Below, in pieces: positions 34,997-44,560 of a stretch of 60,033 nt of DNA (position 1 is the first letter of the stretch; every line of letters starts with the position of its first letter). Where the stretch lies: positions 1 to 60,033 of the forward strand of contig CAKUKE010000015.1 of assembly GCA_934662505.1 (NCBI GenBank), in the 5' to 3' direction. The position numbers were made by a program, and so were the translations under genes. Origin of the DNA: an uncultured Clostridia bacterium (GTDB lineage Bacteria; Bacillota; Clostridia; Christensenellales; Aristaeellaceae). The notes beneath the pieces were generated by a model. It did no database searches, was not told where the DNA came from, and saw only the letters and a list, made by a program, of their open reading frames with translations.

Positions 34997-36403
34997 TCAG
35001 AAATCGAAATACTTTTTCCGCAGCGCGGCCACCCGTCCGTACAGACAGGCCAGCGTCTTTTTCGCCTGTTCCTTTTCCTCGGGCGTGCCGGTGGCATAAC
35101 GCTTCATCTGCATGCCCTCCTCCCGGCAAAGCTCGTCGTGGAGGGGGAAATAGTACTTGAGCAGGAAGCAGGCGTAGCGGCACAGCCGCATTTCGCCCAC
35201 CAGCCGGAATTCCCTGCTGATGGTGTCCACCGCCACGGAGTAGAAGTCCTTGATAGAGCGGATGATGGCCTTGCGCTCTATCTCGGGCGAAAAAACGATG
35301 GTGGAGCAGATGAACGCGCAGGGGTTATAATCGTAGCAGCAGTGGCTGTCCGTACTGCCCACCACCGGGTAACGGTATCCCCGCGCCCGATCCTCGTAAT
35401 AGCGCTGGGTCTGGAACCCGTTGTGCTCGTAATACCGTTCGCCGCCCAGCACCTCAAACGCGTCGAACAGCCGGTTCTCCACCAGATAGTCGTTCACCGG
35501 GTCGGGCACATGCGCGGTGTGATCCCACAGCCAGCGGGGATGGGCGAAAATGCCCAGTCCGCCCGCCTTGCGGATCTCGTCATAGACAAATCTGTACACC
35601 GCCACAGGCAGGGCGTCCACGCCCTCGGGCACCACCGTGGCGTCCGCCAGCGCCTGCATCTTCGCCTCGTATTCCGCCCGGGTCATCACCTCCGGACAGT
35701 CCTCCCGGATGGCGCGGGTGCTTTTGTCCGTGCCCACCTCCTGGGTCTGCACGTCCTCCACCATGGCGTTCACGGAATACTCCCCGCCGAAATTGACGAT
35801 ATGACCGCTGGGCCACCAGCCGTTCACCGTAGGCATGTGCACTTCCTCGCCGGGCACAATGAGAAACTCAATGGGCAGATCCTGATAAAAACGGATGGCC
35901 TCCAGCGAAGGGTAGTAACGGTGATGATCGGTAATGGCAAAAAAGTCATACCCGTGGGCACGGTACATGGCGCTGACCACTTCCGGGGTCTGGCTGCCGT
36001 CCGACCGGCAGGTGTGCATGTGCAGATCGCCCATCAGCGGGTACCGTCCCGCCAGATCCTCCGCCACGCAGAACAGGTGCAGGCAGAGCTCCGCGTCCTG
36101 TCCATAGAAATTTTTGTAGCGCGCCACCAGCGTGTATTCCTGCTCCCGGCCGAAGGTATGGGTAAAGTCGAAAGCGCCCGCCCCGTCGCAGACCATCTCC
36201 AGCTTCACCTCGTCGGCGGAAGCCGGATACACCTCCTGCGCGCCGCCCTCCATGCCGATGAGCCGCCACGTCACCGTTTCCCCGGGCGCAAAGCAGGGAC
36301 GGTTCCCCAGATTTCTGATATGCACCGTCACCGGCTTGCCCGCCACCACGACCTTGGGATAAAGATCATAATTGTACAGTTCTTCGCTGAACGGAAAGGC
36401 CAT
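34997..36403 (-). CDS. PHP-domain phosphoesterase-like protein with N-terminal beta domain
   Basis: 468 aa from the ATG at 36403; a TTG three codons earlier is an alternative. Residues 1-120 form a beta-rich domain (PKVVVAGKPVTVHIRNLGNR, THTFGREQEYTL) like an Ig-type module. The PHP domain follows with metal motifs H128-x-H130 (GDLHMHTCRSDG), ITDHHRYY, PGEEVH, GIFAHPRWLW and STDSH. PHP enzymes hydrolyse phosphoesters with a trinuclear metal centre. A C-terminal helical region completes it. Single gene with its own promoter; the substrate cannot be told. Confidence 0.85.
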   Translation of the reverse strand: MAFPFSEELYNYDLYPKVVVAGKPVTVHIRNLGNRPCFAPGETVTWRLIGMEGGAQEVYPASADEVKLEMVCDGAGAFDFTHTFGREQEYTLVARYKNFYGQDAELCLHLFCVAEDLAGRYPLMGDLHMHTCRSDGSQTPEVVSAMYRAHGYDFFAITDHHRYYPSLEAIRFYQDLPIEFLIVPGEEVHMPTVNGWWPSGHIVNFGGEYSVNAMVEDVQTQEVGTDKSTRAIREDCPEVMTRAEYEAKMQALADATVVPEGVDALPVAVYRFVYDEIRKAGGLGIFAHPRWLWDHTAHVPDPVNDYLVENRLFDAFEVLGGERYYEHNGFQTQRYYEDRARGYRYPVVGSTDSHCCYDYNPCAFICSTIVFSPEIERKAIIRSIKDFYSVAVDTISREFRLVGEMRLCRYACFLLKYYFPLHDELCREEGMQMKRYATGTPEEKEQAKKTLACLYGRVAALRKKYFDF

Positions 36404-36442
36404 CCTCGTCAACCCCCTGTTTTTTCGGTTTTCATCGTTTGC

Positions 36443-36471
36443 AGCATAGCACAAACGGCACCGTCTGTCAA
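36443..36471 (-). promoter_or_regulatory. Promoter of the PHP gene
   Basis: Minus strand TTGACA (36466-36471), 17 bp, TATGCT (36443-36448). The spacer and flanks contain CAAACG words on both sides (GTTTG/CAAAC), a possible operator. Confidence 0.8.
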
Positions 36472-36771
36472 CAAACGGCCGCGCCGGCGAAACGCGCCTG
36501 AAAACCCCGGCTGTCCGCCCGCTCCCGCCACCCGAAATGCAGCGCGGGCAATCCATGAACCGTCCCGCCCGCTCCTGCCCGCTCCCGCCGCCCGCCATGG
36601 CGGACGCAGAGGCCTTCTTTCTGCCCAAAACAGGCTATGCATAGCCTGTTGTCCGCCGTTTCTTCGCGTCCGCCGTACCTCCCGGGCTTCCGTCGCTTTC
36701 CTGCGCTGCCTTTGCACCGTTTCTTCGCGTCGGCCGCACTGTCCGGCGGAGCACGCTGCCCGGAAAAGCAG
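36472..36771. other. Intergenic stretch with direct repeats
   Basis: Contains repeated CGCTCCCGCC words (36520-36595) and two copies, 62 nt apart, of CCGTTTCTTCGCGTC (about 36656 and 36718). No gene is supported. Confidence 0.55.
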
Positions 36772-36812
36772 AAAAACGCCGCCCGGAGCTTTCTCCTCCG
36801 AGCGGCGTTTCC
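36772..36812 (-). terminator. Terminator of the GT2 gene
   Basis: On the minus strand AAACGCCGC and GCGGCGTTT pair around an inner hairpin, followed by TTTTC. It lies 110 nt after the GT2 stop. Confidence 0.8.
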
Positions 36813-36923
36813 GCCTGTCACATCGCTTCGTTCTGACCCGTGTCCCCGCGTTCCGCCTCTGGCGGCCGTTTTTTTCCGGCCCCCGGCACACCCGTTTTCA
36901 TGGCAGACCGCGCTGCACGTCCC

Positions 36924-37862
36924 TTACGGATCGTTGATGACCCGTTCAATGATGAACCGGGGGCGGGCCTTGGTTTCACCGTACACCTTGCCCACATACT
37001 CGCCTACCACGCCCAGCGCCGTCAGCTGCACGCCGCCCAGCAGCCACAGGGAACCGATCCCCGCCAGACTGCCCGAACCCGCGCACAGCGCCCAGATCAG
37101 CAGGACCAGCGCAGCCGCAAGGGCGGCCACGCCGCAGCCCACGATCAGCCGCAGGGGCTTGACGCTGAAGGAGGTCACGCCGTCAAAGGCCAGCGCCAGC
37201 ATCTTTTTCAGGGGGTATTTGCTCTCGCCGGCGAACCGTTCGGCACGGTCGTAGGAGACCGTCGTCCACGGATAGCCGATCTGGGGCACAATGCCCCGCA
37301 GAAACAGGTTGACCTCCTTAAACTGCGCCAGCCCTTCCACCGCGCGGCGGCTCATCAGGCGGAAATCGGCATGGTTGAACACGATCTCCACCCCCATCAT
37401 TTTCAGCAGCCGGTAAAAGCTTTCAGCCGTAAAGCGCTTGAAAAAGGTGTCGGTGTCCCGCCGGGCGCGCACGCCGTACACCACATCGTTGCCCGCATGG
37501 TAGGCGTCCACCATTTTGTCGATGGCGTTCACGTCGTCCTGCAGATCCGCGTCCATGGAGATCATCATGTCCGCGTACTGGACGGCGGTCATCAGCCCCG
37601 CCAGCACCGCGTTCTGGTGCCCCCGGTTGCGGGACAGGTTGACCCCGGAAAACAGCGGATCCTGCCCGTGCAGTTCCTCGATCAGCGCCCATGTGCGGTC
37701 GGAGGAGCCGTCGTTGACAAACAGCACCCGGCTGTTTCCGGCGATTTTTCCTTCCTCGATCAGCGCGGTCATTTTTGCCCGCAGTCTGCGGGCCGTCTCA
37801 GGCAGCACCGCTTCCTCCTTGTAGCAGGGAATGACCATATACAGCACATTTTCCTTTTTCAC
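36924..37862 (-). CDS. GT2 glycosyltransferase, DPM1/GtrB-like, with two C-terminal membrane segments
   Basis: 312 aa from a GTG at 37862 with CGGAGG 9 nt upstream; ATGs further upstream overlap the promoter start region. GT-A fold motifs: VIPCYKEE, FVNDGSSDRTW, the DADLQDD metal site and SRNRGHQNA. Two membrane segments near 235-255 and 267-292. Such enzymes transfer a sugar from NDP-sugar to polyprenyl phosphate for wall or surface polymers. Single gene, divergent from the TetM-like GTPase gene. Confidence 0.92.
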   Translation of the reverse strand: MKKENVLYMVIPCYKEEAVLPETARRLRAKMTALIEEGKIAGNSRVLFVNDGSSDRTWALIEELHGQDPLFSGVNLSRNRGHQNAVLAGLMTAVQYADMMISMDADLQDDVNAIDKMVDAYHAGNDVVYGVRARRDTDTFFKRFTAESFYRLLKMMGVEIVFNHADFRLMSRRAVEGLAQFKEVNLFLRGIVPQIGYPWTTVSYDRAERFAGESKYPLKKMLALAFDGVTSFSVKPLRLIVGCGVAALAAALVLLIWALCAGSGSLAGIGSLWLLGGVQLTALGVVGEYVGKVYGETKARPRFIIERVINDP

Positions 37863-37893
37863 CTGATGCCACCTCCGTGTCACAGCTGTTTTC

Positions 37894-37922
37894 ATCATAT
37901 CACACGGGGACGGATTATTCAA
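37894..37922 (-). promoter_or_regulatory. Promoter of the GT2 gene
   Basis: Minus strand TTGAAT (37917-37922), 17 bp, TATGAT (37894-37899). It supports the GTG start at 37862. Confidence 0.8.
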
Positions 37923-37983
37923 CCGCCCCGTTTCTTATCCAACGGACGAAAGGCGCGAAACCCTGCGCCCTTCATGCAGAATT

Positions 37984-38012
37984 TTGACATCGGGGGCAAA
38001 AAAACGTATACT
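37984..38012 (+). promoter_or_regulatory. Promoter of the TetM-like GTPase gene
   Basis: TTGACA, 17 bp, TATACT, with a 33-nt gap to the start codon. Divergent from the GT2 promoter. Confidence 0.88.
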
Positions 38013-38044
38013 GAAGGAGAAATTTTCGTCAGGGGTACAAGGGC

Positions 38045-40738
38045 ATGAGCAATCGACAGTTGACCGTCGGGCTGCTGGCGCACGTGGACGCCGGCAAAAC
38101 CACGCTGTCCGAAGGTCTGATGTATACCGCCGGGGCGCTGCGCAAATGGGGCAGGGTCGATCACGGCGACACCCTGCTGGACAACGAGGCCATGGAGCGG
38201 GAGCGGGGCATCACCATTTTTTCCAAGCAGGCGCGGCTCCACTGGCAGGGCACGGATGTGACGCTGGTGGACACCCCCGGCCACGCGGACTTTGCCGGCG
38301 AGGCGGAGCGTACCCTGCAGGTGCTGGACGTGGCCGTCCTGGTGATCAGCGGCGCGGACGGGGTGCAGGCTCACACCGTTACCCTGTGGAAGCTGCTCCG
38401 GCAGTACCGGGTGCCCGTGATGCTGTGGTTCAACAAAATGGATCAGCCGGGCGCCGACCGGGCGCAATTGACGGCCGATGTGGCGCGGAAGCTGGACGGC
38501 GGCTGCGTGGACATGGACGCGCCGGACGCCATGGAGCAGCTGGCCATGGGCAGCGAGGAGGCGCTGGACGCCTACCTGCGCCGGGGGACGGTAGACGGCG
38601 CCACGGTGCGCGCGCTGGTATCCCAGCGCCGGGTCTTCCCCTGCTTTTTCGGCTCCGCGCTGAAACTGACCGGGCTTGAAAAGCTGCTGGACGCGCTGGT
38701 GCGCTACGGGCCGTCGCCCGTTTATCCCGCCGGTTTTTCCGCACGGATCTACAAGATCGCCCGCGACCCGCAGGGCGCGCGGCTCAGCTATATGAAGATC
38801 ACCGGCGGCTGCCTGCACGTCAAGGACGTGCTGCGCAAGGCGGACGACGGCGGCGCGGCATGGGAAGGCAAGGCAGATCAGATCCGCCTTTATTCCGGCG
38901 CCCGTTTTCAGGCGGCGAACAGCGCCCCCGCGGGCACCCTGTGCGCCGTCACGGGGCTGGACGAGGCGCGCAGCGGAGACGGCGTGGGGCTGGCGCGGCC
39001 GGGAGAGCGTCCCCTGACGGAGCCGGTGTTTGCCTACCGTGTGCTCCCGCCCGCGGGCACGGACGAAACCACGCTGTTGCGCTGCCTGCGGCAGCTGGAG
39101 GAGGAAGACCCCCAGCTGCACGTGACCTGGCGGCAGGACGACCGTCAGGTGCTGGTGCGGCTGATGGGGGAGGTGCAGCTGGAGGTGCTGCGCCGGCTGC
39201 TCCTGGACCGTTACCGGCTGAACGTTGCTTTTGAGGACGCGGGCGTGGTGTACCGGGAGACCATCGCCGCGCCGGTGGAGGGGGTCGGCCACTTTGAACC
39301 CCTGCGCCACTACGCGGAGGTGCACCTGCTCCTGACGCCCCTGCCCCGGGGCAGCGGGCTGCAGTTTGACACCGTGTGCCCGGAGGATACGCTGGCGCGC
39401 AGCTGGCAGCGGCTCATCCTGACCCATCTGGCGGAAACGGAGCACCCCGGCGTACTGACGGGCGCGCCCGTCACGGACATGCGCATCACCCTGCTCTCCG
39501 GCCGCGCCCACCTCAAGCATACGGAGGGCGGCGATTTTCGTCAGGCCACCTACCGCGCCGTCAGGCAGGGGCTGATGAAGGCGGAAAGCGTGCTGCTGGA
39601 GCCGTGGTACCGGGTGCGGCTCGCCCTCCCTCCTGAAAATCTGGGGCGCGCCATGGCCGACCTGCAGAAAATGGGCGGCCGTTTCCTGCCGCCCGAGCAG
39701 ACGGGCGACGCTGCCGTGCTGACAGGCAGCGCCCCCGCGCAGGCGCTGCGCCGCTACGACCGGGAGGTGGCCTCCTACACCCACGGCCGGGGCAGCGTGC
39801 AGTGCGAACTGGACGGCTACGCCCCCTGCCGGGATGCGGACGCAGCGGTCGCCCGCGCGGGCTACCGGGCGGAGAGCGACCCGGAGCGCCCCTGCGGCAG
39901 CGTGTTCTGCGCCCACGGCGCGGGCTTTAATGTGCCCTGGGATCAGGTGGAAAAATACATGCACCTGCCCGCCTGGACGGGCGGCAGAAAAACGGCGGCG
40001 GATGGGATGGAAGACCGCGCCGGATTCCCCGACGGCGGACAGCCCCCTTCTTCTGCCCCGACAAGTACCCCGGCGCCCCGTCCCGCCCGCCCCGCGCCCG
40101 TCCGGGACGCGCTGGAGGAAGACCGGGAACTGATGGCCATTTTCGAGCGCACCTACGGTCCGGTCAAAAACGCATCGCTCCGCCCCGTGCGCCGGGAAAC
40201 ACCGCCGGCGGCGCAGCCCGCCGTCCTCCGTCCCCCGGAAAAGGAATACCTGCTGGTGGACGGCTACAACATCATTTTTGCGTGGGATGAGCTCAGGCTT
40301 CTGGCGCGGGACGGGCTGGAGACCGCCCGGCAGGCGCTGATGGACATCCTGTGCAACTACCGGGGGGTGCGGGACTGCGAGGTCATTCTGGTCTACGACG
40401 CCTACAAGGTGCCGGGCAACCCGGGCACGGTGGAAAAGTATCACAACATTTACGTGGTCTACACCCGGGAGGCCGAAACGGCGGACAGCTACATTGAAAA
40501 AACCACCTACGCGCTGGACAGGCGGCACCGGGTGCGGGTGGCCACCTCCGACGGCATGGAGCAATTGATCGTGCTGGGGCACGGCGCGCAGCGGGTGTCC
40601 GCCGGAGAATTTCACCGGGAGGTGGAGGCGGCGGAAGGGGAGATCCGGACGGCGCTGGACAAAATGAACCTGCGCGCGCCCTCCGACGCGGCGCGGCAGG
40701 CCATGCGGGAAGCATGGCGGAACAAAGCTGAAAAATAA
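38045..40738 (+). CDS. TetM-like ribosomal GTPase fused to a C-terminal NYN (YacP-like) nuclease domain
   Basis: 897 aa, about 250 longer than TetM/TetO. G1 AHVDAGKT (12-19), switch II DTPGHADF and G4 NKMD show an active GTPase; EF-G-like domains II-V follow to about residue 640, including the MKITGG, GEVQLEVL and C-terminal TYTHGRG-type regions. After a Pro/Ala linker, residues about 731-870 match a NYN domain (LLVDGYNIIFAW, an acidic VYDAYK and ATSDGMEQLI), the YacP/Rae1 ribonuclease family. Ribosomal protection proteins remove tetracycline from ribosomes; YacP/Rae1 cuts mRNA in the A site. The fusion suggests a ribosome-rescue or mRNA-cleaving factor rather than proven resistance. Tail ends about 30 residues after the NYN domain. 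Confidence 0.88.
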   Translation: MSNRQLTVGLLAHVDAGKTTLSEGLMYTAGALRKWGRVDHGDTLLDNEAMERERGITIFSKQARLHWQGTDVTLVDTPGHADFAGEAERTLQVLDVAVLVISGADGVQAHTVTLWKLLRQYRVPVMLWFNKMDQPGADRAQLTADVARKLDGGCVDMDAPDAMEQLAMGSEEALDAYLRRGTVDGATVRALVSQRRVFPCFFGSALKLTGLEKLLDALVRYGPSPVYPAGFSARIYKIARDPQGARLSYMKITGGCLHVKDVLRKADDGGAAWEGKADQIRLYSGARFQAANSAPAGTLCAVTGLDEARSGDGVGLARPGERPLTEPVFAYRVLPPAGTDETTLLRCLRQLEEEDPQLHVTWRQDDRQVLVRLMGEVQLEVLRRLLLDRYRLNVAFEDAGVVYRETIAAPVEGVGHFEPLRHYAEVHLLLTPLPRGSGLQFDTVCPEDTLARSWQRLILTHLAETEHPGVLTGAPVTDMRITLLSGRAHLKHTEGGDFRQATYRAVRQGLMKAESVLLEPWYRVRLALPPENLGRAMADLQKMGGRFLPPEQTGDAAVLTGSAPAQALRRYDREVASYTHGRGSVQCELDGYAPCRDADAAVARAGYRAESDPERPCGSVFCAHGAGFNVPWDQVEKYMHLPAWTGGRKTAADGMEDRAGFPDGGQPPSSAPTSTPAPRPARPAPVRDALEEDRELMAIFERTYGPVKNASLRPVRRETPPAAQPAVLRPPEKEYLLVDGYNIIFAWDELRLLARDGLETARQALMDILCNYRGVRDCEVILVYDAYKVPGNPGTVEKYHNIYVVYTREAETADSYIEKTTYALDRRHRVRVATSDGMEQLIVLGHGAQRVSAGEFHREVEAAEGEIRTALDKMNLRAPSDAARQAMREAWRNKAEK

Positions 40739-40761
40739 AACGTAAAATGCGCCCTGACCCG

Positions 40762-40790
40762 TTGATTTGACGAAAAAAAACCTTTATAAT
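40762..40790 (+). promoter_or_regulatory. Promoter of the isomerase-oxidoreductase operon
   Basis: TTGATT, 17 bp, TATAAT, 55 nt before the start codon. Confidence 0.85.
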
Positions 40791-40844
40791 GGTCGTGACG
40801 GTCAACTCAATATCATTTTTTACAAAAAGGGAGGACGCTTACCC

Positions 40845-41693
40845 ATGAAGGATTTCCCCGTAGCCATCGCATCCTATTCCTTCCATGCCATGCACGGCGA
40901 GGGACGGTGCGACGTATTCGACTATCTGGACATGCTGCGTTACCGTTATCAGCTGCACCATGCGGACCTCTGGTGCGGGTATCTGCCCACCCTGGAGGAC
41001 GGCTTTATCGCCAAAGTGCGCCGCGCCATGGACGACCGGGACATTACGCTGGCCAACCTGTGCGTGGACGGCCCCTATGTGTGGTGCGACGACCCGGATG
41101 AGCGGGCGGCGCACAAAAAAGACATGCTGGCCTACATCCGTGCGGCGGGCGCGCTGGGTGCGAAGACCATCCGCATCGATTTCGGCGGCACGGACGACAC
41201 CCCCATGCACGAGGAAGGGTTCGACTATCTGGTCAAAACCTACCGGGAGTACTGCGCCCTGTGCGGCGATATGGGCATGAAGATCGGCCCTGAAAACCAC
41301 TGGGGCTGGGATCGGGTGCCGGAAAATCTGGATCGGGTGCGCCGCGCCGTGGACAGCCCCTATTACGGGCACCTGTATCACCTGCGCAACCTGCGGGGCG
41401 ATGTGGAAAAGGGCGAGGAGATCTGCATTTCCTACGCCATGCACACCCACATTCACGCCCCCTCCATGCCCTATGCCAAGGACGTCATCCGCCGCCTGGC
41501 CGCGTCCGGCTATCAGGGCGTATACAGCGTGGAACACCACTCCGGCCGTCTGGAATGCGAACGGGTCGCCTGGCAGCTGGCCACCCTGCAGGAAATGCTG
41601 GCCGAATTGAAGGAAGAAGGGCTGGAGCAGCCCGCCGTACGGGACTACGCCTCCCGGATCTATCTGGACGGGATCTCCACCGGCGACAAGTAA
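40845..41693 (+). CDS. Sugar phosphate isomerase/epimerase (xylose isomerase-like TIM barrel)
   Basis: 282 aa from the ATG at 40845 with AAGGGAGG upstream. AP-endonuclease-2-like TIM barrel with metal-type residues in HADLWCGYL, IRIDFGGTDD, KIGPENHWG and HTHIHAPS, then VYSVEHHSG. Members interconvert sugars or inositols such as ketoses and inosose. It is 13 nt before a Gfo/Idh/MocA dehydrogenase gene, a pairing typical of inositol or unusual-sugar catabolism. Substrate not deducible. Confidence 0.88.
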   Translation: MKDFPVAIASYSFHAMHGEGRCDVFDYLDMLRYRYQLHHADLWCGYLPTLEDGFIAKVRRAMDDRDITLANLCVDGPYVWCDDPDERAAHKKDMLAYIRAAGALGAKTIRIDFGGTDDTPMHEEGFDYLVKTYREYCALCGDMGMKIGPENHWGWDRVPENLDRVRRAVDSPYYGHLYHLRNLRGDVEKGEEICISYAMHTHIHAPSMPYAKDVIRRLAASGYQGVYSVEHHSGRLECERVAWQLATLQEMLAELKEEGLEQPAVRDYASRIYLDGISTGDK

Positions 41694-41706
41694 GGAGGAC
41701 GACACT

Positions 41707-42822
41707 ATGGACAAGGTACGCATCGGCATCATCGGCGCGGGCATCATCGCGCAGACCCATCTGAAACAGTATCAGAGCATCCCCGAGGCCGAGGTGGTCG
41801 CCCTGTGCGACATCGACGAGGCCAAGCTGACCGCCAAGGCGGATCAGTTCAACGTGCCCCGCCGCTTCACCAGCATCGGCAAGCTGCTGCAGGAAAAGGA
41901 CATCGACGCGGTGGACGTATGCCTGCACAACAACCTCCACGCCCCGGTCGCCATCGCCGCCATGGAGGCGGGCAAGCACGTATACTGCGAAAAGCCCATG
42001 GCCGGCACCTTCTTTGACGCCCGGCGCATGTTTGAGACCATGGAAAAAACCGGCCGAAAGCTGCACATTCAGCTGGCGCAGCTCTACACCCGGGAGACCC
42101 GGGCAGCCAAGCGCTTCATCGATGCGGGCGATCTGGGACACGTTTACCACATGCGCTCCTACGGCTTCCGCCGCCGCGGCCGTCCCTTTGTGGACGGGTA
42201 CGCCACCAAGGAATTTGTCAACACCACCACCTCCGGGGGCGGCGCCATGTTCGACATGGGCGTGTATCACATTTCCCAGCTGCTCTACCTGACGGGCGTT
42301 CCCAGGCTGGAACGGGTGTGCGGCCACACCTACGCCCACATCGCCATGGACGAGGGACGCAGACAGGAAAGCGGCTTCAATGTGGAAGAACTGGGCGTGG
42401 GGCTGGCTACCTATGAGGGCGGCCTGTCCATGGACATTCTGGAAAGCTGGGCGGTGCACGGCCGTCCCTTCCCCTCCTCGGTCATTTTCGGCTCGGAGGG
42501 CGGTCTGTCCCTGAGCCCGCTGACCTTCCACAGCAGAGCCCATAATCTGGAAACGGATACCACCGTGGATCTGGATGAAATGGATTATCTGGATCACACC
42601 GTGTACGCCGATACCGCCCACTACGACAATTCCCAGCTGCACTGGGTGCACGCGCTGCTGGGACGGTGCGAGCTGCTGCCCACCGCCCGCATCGCGCTGG
42701 AGACCCAGCGGGTGCAGGAGGGCATCTACTTCTCCGAAAAGCTGGGACGGGAAGTGACGGCGGATGAAATTGATGAAATGACCGTCAGCCGCGCGCTGGA
42801 CATTCCCAACCTGATTCCGTAA
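41707..42822 (+). CDS. Gfo/Idh/MocA-family oxidoreductase
   Basis: 371 aa. Rossmann NAD(P)-binding site GIIGAGIIAQTH at the N-terminus, catalytic E95-K96-P97 motif (CEKPMAG) and a C-terminal alpha/beta domain with MFDMGVYHISQLLYL, where His is the likely acid/base. It oxidises a sugar or polyol hydroxyl. Strong AAGGAGGAC site. It is the second gene of a two-gene operon with the isomerase. Confidence 0.93.
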   Translation: MDKVRIGIIGAGIIAQTHLKQYQSIPEAEVVALCDIDEAKLTAKADQFNVPRRFTSIGKLLQEKDIDAVDVCLHNNLHAPVAIAAMEAGKHVYCEKPMAGTFFDARRMFETMEKTGRKLHIQLAQLYTRETRAAKRFIDAGDLGHVYHMRSYGFRRRGRPFVDGYATKEFVNTTTSGGGAMFDMGVYHISQLLYLTGVPRLERVCGHTYAHIAMDEGRRQESGFNVEELGVGLATYEGGLSMDILESWAVHGRPFPSSVIFGSEGGLSLSPLTFHSRAHNLETDTTVDLDEMDYLDHTVYADTAHYDNSQLHWVHALLGRCELLPTARIALETQRVQEGIYFSEKLGREVTADEIDEMTVSRALDIPNLIP

Positions 42823-42838
42823 AAGCAGGGGCTTCTCT

Positions 42839-42865
42839 CTCCCGGCGGGTCGCACCCGCCGGGAG
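42839..42865 (+). terminator. Strong hairpin after the oxidoreductase gene (no T-tail)
   Basis: 12-bp perfect stem CTCCCGGCGGGT/ACCCGCCGGGAG with loop CGC, 17 nt after the stop codon. No T-run follows, so it may protect the 3' end or need a factor for termination. Confidence 0.6.
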
Positions 42866-43498
42866 AACGCCCGCAGCCCGCGCAAGACCATCAAAGCGGC
42901 GCTTTTCCCGCGGCGGACGGCAGCCCGCAAGCGCAGCGAAACGGTCGGTGCACCTGCGGCAAACCACACGCATGGCGGCGCGGTCAGTCATGCCACCGCT
43001 AACTGTTCACGTGTACCGTGGATATTGGAAAATACCGGCGCATCAAAGTGTCGTGCCGCCTGTTTGCTCACATCATGCATACCCTCGTATTCTCATTGCC
43101 ACCTGCCGCTCTGATCAGACGCACCGCGCATGTGCCCGCCTTCTCAACCGATCATGCGCCGTTTACCCGTTCAGGCATACCGTGTATACTCCATGGATCG
43201 ACATTTTCTTTCCACACGCTTCTCTCTGTGTGCCGATGCTGCCGGAGCCGGGTGTCTGAGCGCGCTGCTCAGGCAGGAGCATTTTTCTGCGCCCCTGCGC
43301 GGAGCATCCTTTCGGCCTTCTGCCATGGAGGATGAGGAAAACGCTCCACTAAGGAGCGCGTCAAAAAGGATCCATTCTGACGCGCGGGGCGTCAGGCGGC
43401 GCCCGCTTTTCTTCTGACGGCGCTGCGCCTTCCGCACCGCCGCCCCTTTTTCTGTTCTGCGTTCTTTCCCTGCCTTGTGTCCCCCGGAGGAAACCGTC
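42866..43498. other. Intergenic stretch before the DUF4838 gene
   Basis: No gene is supported. The middle (about 42990-43200) is AT-richer than its surroundings. A weak promoter candidate, TTTACC-17-TATACT, lies at 43162-43190, about 310 nt before the next gene. Confidence 0.45.
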
Positions 43499-44473
43499 AT
43501 GTTCAAACGCCGCGGCATCGTCATTCACCCTCAAGATCTGGACGCCACCTGGCCCGAGCGGCTGCAGGCGGCGCGCCTGAACACGCTGGGCATCCATCCC
43601 GCCGGCGGGAGCACCGCCCGGCTTTCTCTGGAAGCCGCCCTGCACCACCGGCTGCTGCCTGAGACGGAGGCGCTCATCCGGCAGCTTGGCCGGCAGGGCG
43701 TGACCGTAGAGTACGAAGCCCACACCCTGTCCTGGCTTTTGCCCCGGGAGCTGTTTTCGATTCATCCGGAATGGTTCCGCATGGATGAAACAGGGGTGCG
43801 CACCCCGGACGTCAACCTGTGCCCCTCCAGCCGGGAAGGGCTGGACTTTGTGGAAAAGCGGGCGGAGCAGCTGGCGCGCATGCTGGACACGGGCAGCGAC
43901 CGTTACTTTTTCTGGCTGGACGACGTGCGGGGCGGCGCCTGCCACTGTGAAAAATGCGCCGGTCTGACCCCCGGCGATCAGCAGATGATCACGGTCAACG
44001 CCGTGCTGCGGGGGGTACGCCGCTTCAACAGGCTGGGGACGGTTCCCTATCTGGCCTATCTGGACGCCATGGCAGGCCCTGAAAAGGTTGCGCCCCTCCC
44101 CGGCGTCATACTGGAATACGCGCCCATGCTGCGCCGGCTGGATCGTCCCCTGTTTGACCCCGCCTGCGCGGAAAACGCCGCCGAGACCCGTCACCTGCCC
44201 CGCCTTTTGTCCATTTTCGGCCGGGAGGGCGCGCAGGCGCTGGACTACTGGGCGGACTGCTCCCTGTACTCCCAGTGGAAAAAGCCTGCCGTCCGGCTGA
44301 CGCTGCCCGAGGACGTGATGCGCGCAGATCTGGCGGCCTACGGCCGGCTGGGCTTTGAAAATGTCACCGGCTTTGGCTGCTATCTGGACGCGGACTACCG
44401 CGCCCGTTACGGCGAGCCGCCCATCGCCCGCTACGGCGCGCTGATGGCTGCGCAGGGACGGCCTGCGGATTGA
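43499..44473 (+). CDS. DUF4838-like putative glycoside hydrolase-related protein
   Basis: 324 aa from the ATG at 43499 with CCGGAGGAAA upstream. The block YFFWLDDVRGGACHCEKC (Cys pair near 147-152) matches the Cys-containing signature of DUF4838 and alpha-glucuronidase-like proteins, and the rest suggests a TIM barrel. It is shorter than most DUF4838 proteins and lacks a signal peptide, so it would act in the cytoplasm. It stands alone between two terminators and precedes a GH2 gene, so a carbohydrate role is likely; activity is unproven. Confidence 0.65.
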   Translation: MFKRRGIVIHPQDLDATWPERLQAARLNTLGIHPAGGSTARLSLEAALHHRLLPETEALIRQLGRQGVTVEYEAHTLSWLLPRELFSIHPEWFRMDETGVRTPDVNLCPSSREGLDFVEKRAEQLARMLDTGSDRYFFWLDDVRGGACHCEKCAGLTPGDQQMITVNAVLRGVRRFNRLGTVPYLAYLDAMAGPEKVAPLPGVILEYAPMLRRLDRPLFDPACAENAAETRHLPRLLSIFGREGAQALDYWADCSLYSQWKKPAVRLTLPEDVMRADLAAYGRLGFENVTGFGCYLDADYRARYGEPPIARYGALMAAQGRPAD

Positions 44474-44491
44474 CCGTTCTTTTGCCGCCCC

Positions 44492-44529
44492 GCATGCCGC
44501 AGGCAGACCGCCGCGCGGCATGTTTTTTT
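44492..44529 (+). terminator. Terminator after the DUF4838-like gene
   Basis: Stem CATGCCGC/GCGGCATG with a GC-rich loop, followed by TTTTTTTG. Confidence 0.88.
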
Positions 44530-44560
44530 GTTGTGCCCCCTATCTTTTTTTCCTCCGCTT

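Noticed and set aside
37919..40615. Leftward 898-codon open frame opposite the TetM-like gene
   Set aside because: Shadow of the GTPase gene; its composition is arbitrary and no motif is seen.
38045..40738. Proven tetracycline resistance gene
   Set aside because: It is much longer than TetM/TetO and carries a nuclease domain; resistance cannot be claimed from sequence alone.
42866..43498. Small genes in the gap before the DUF4838 gene
   Set aside because: Open frames here lack ribosome binding sites and consistent codon use.
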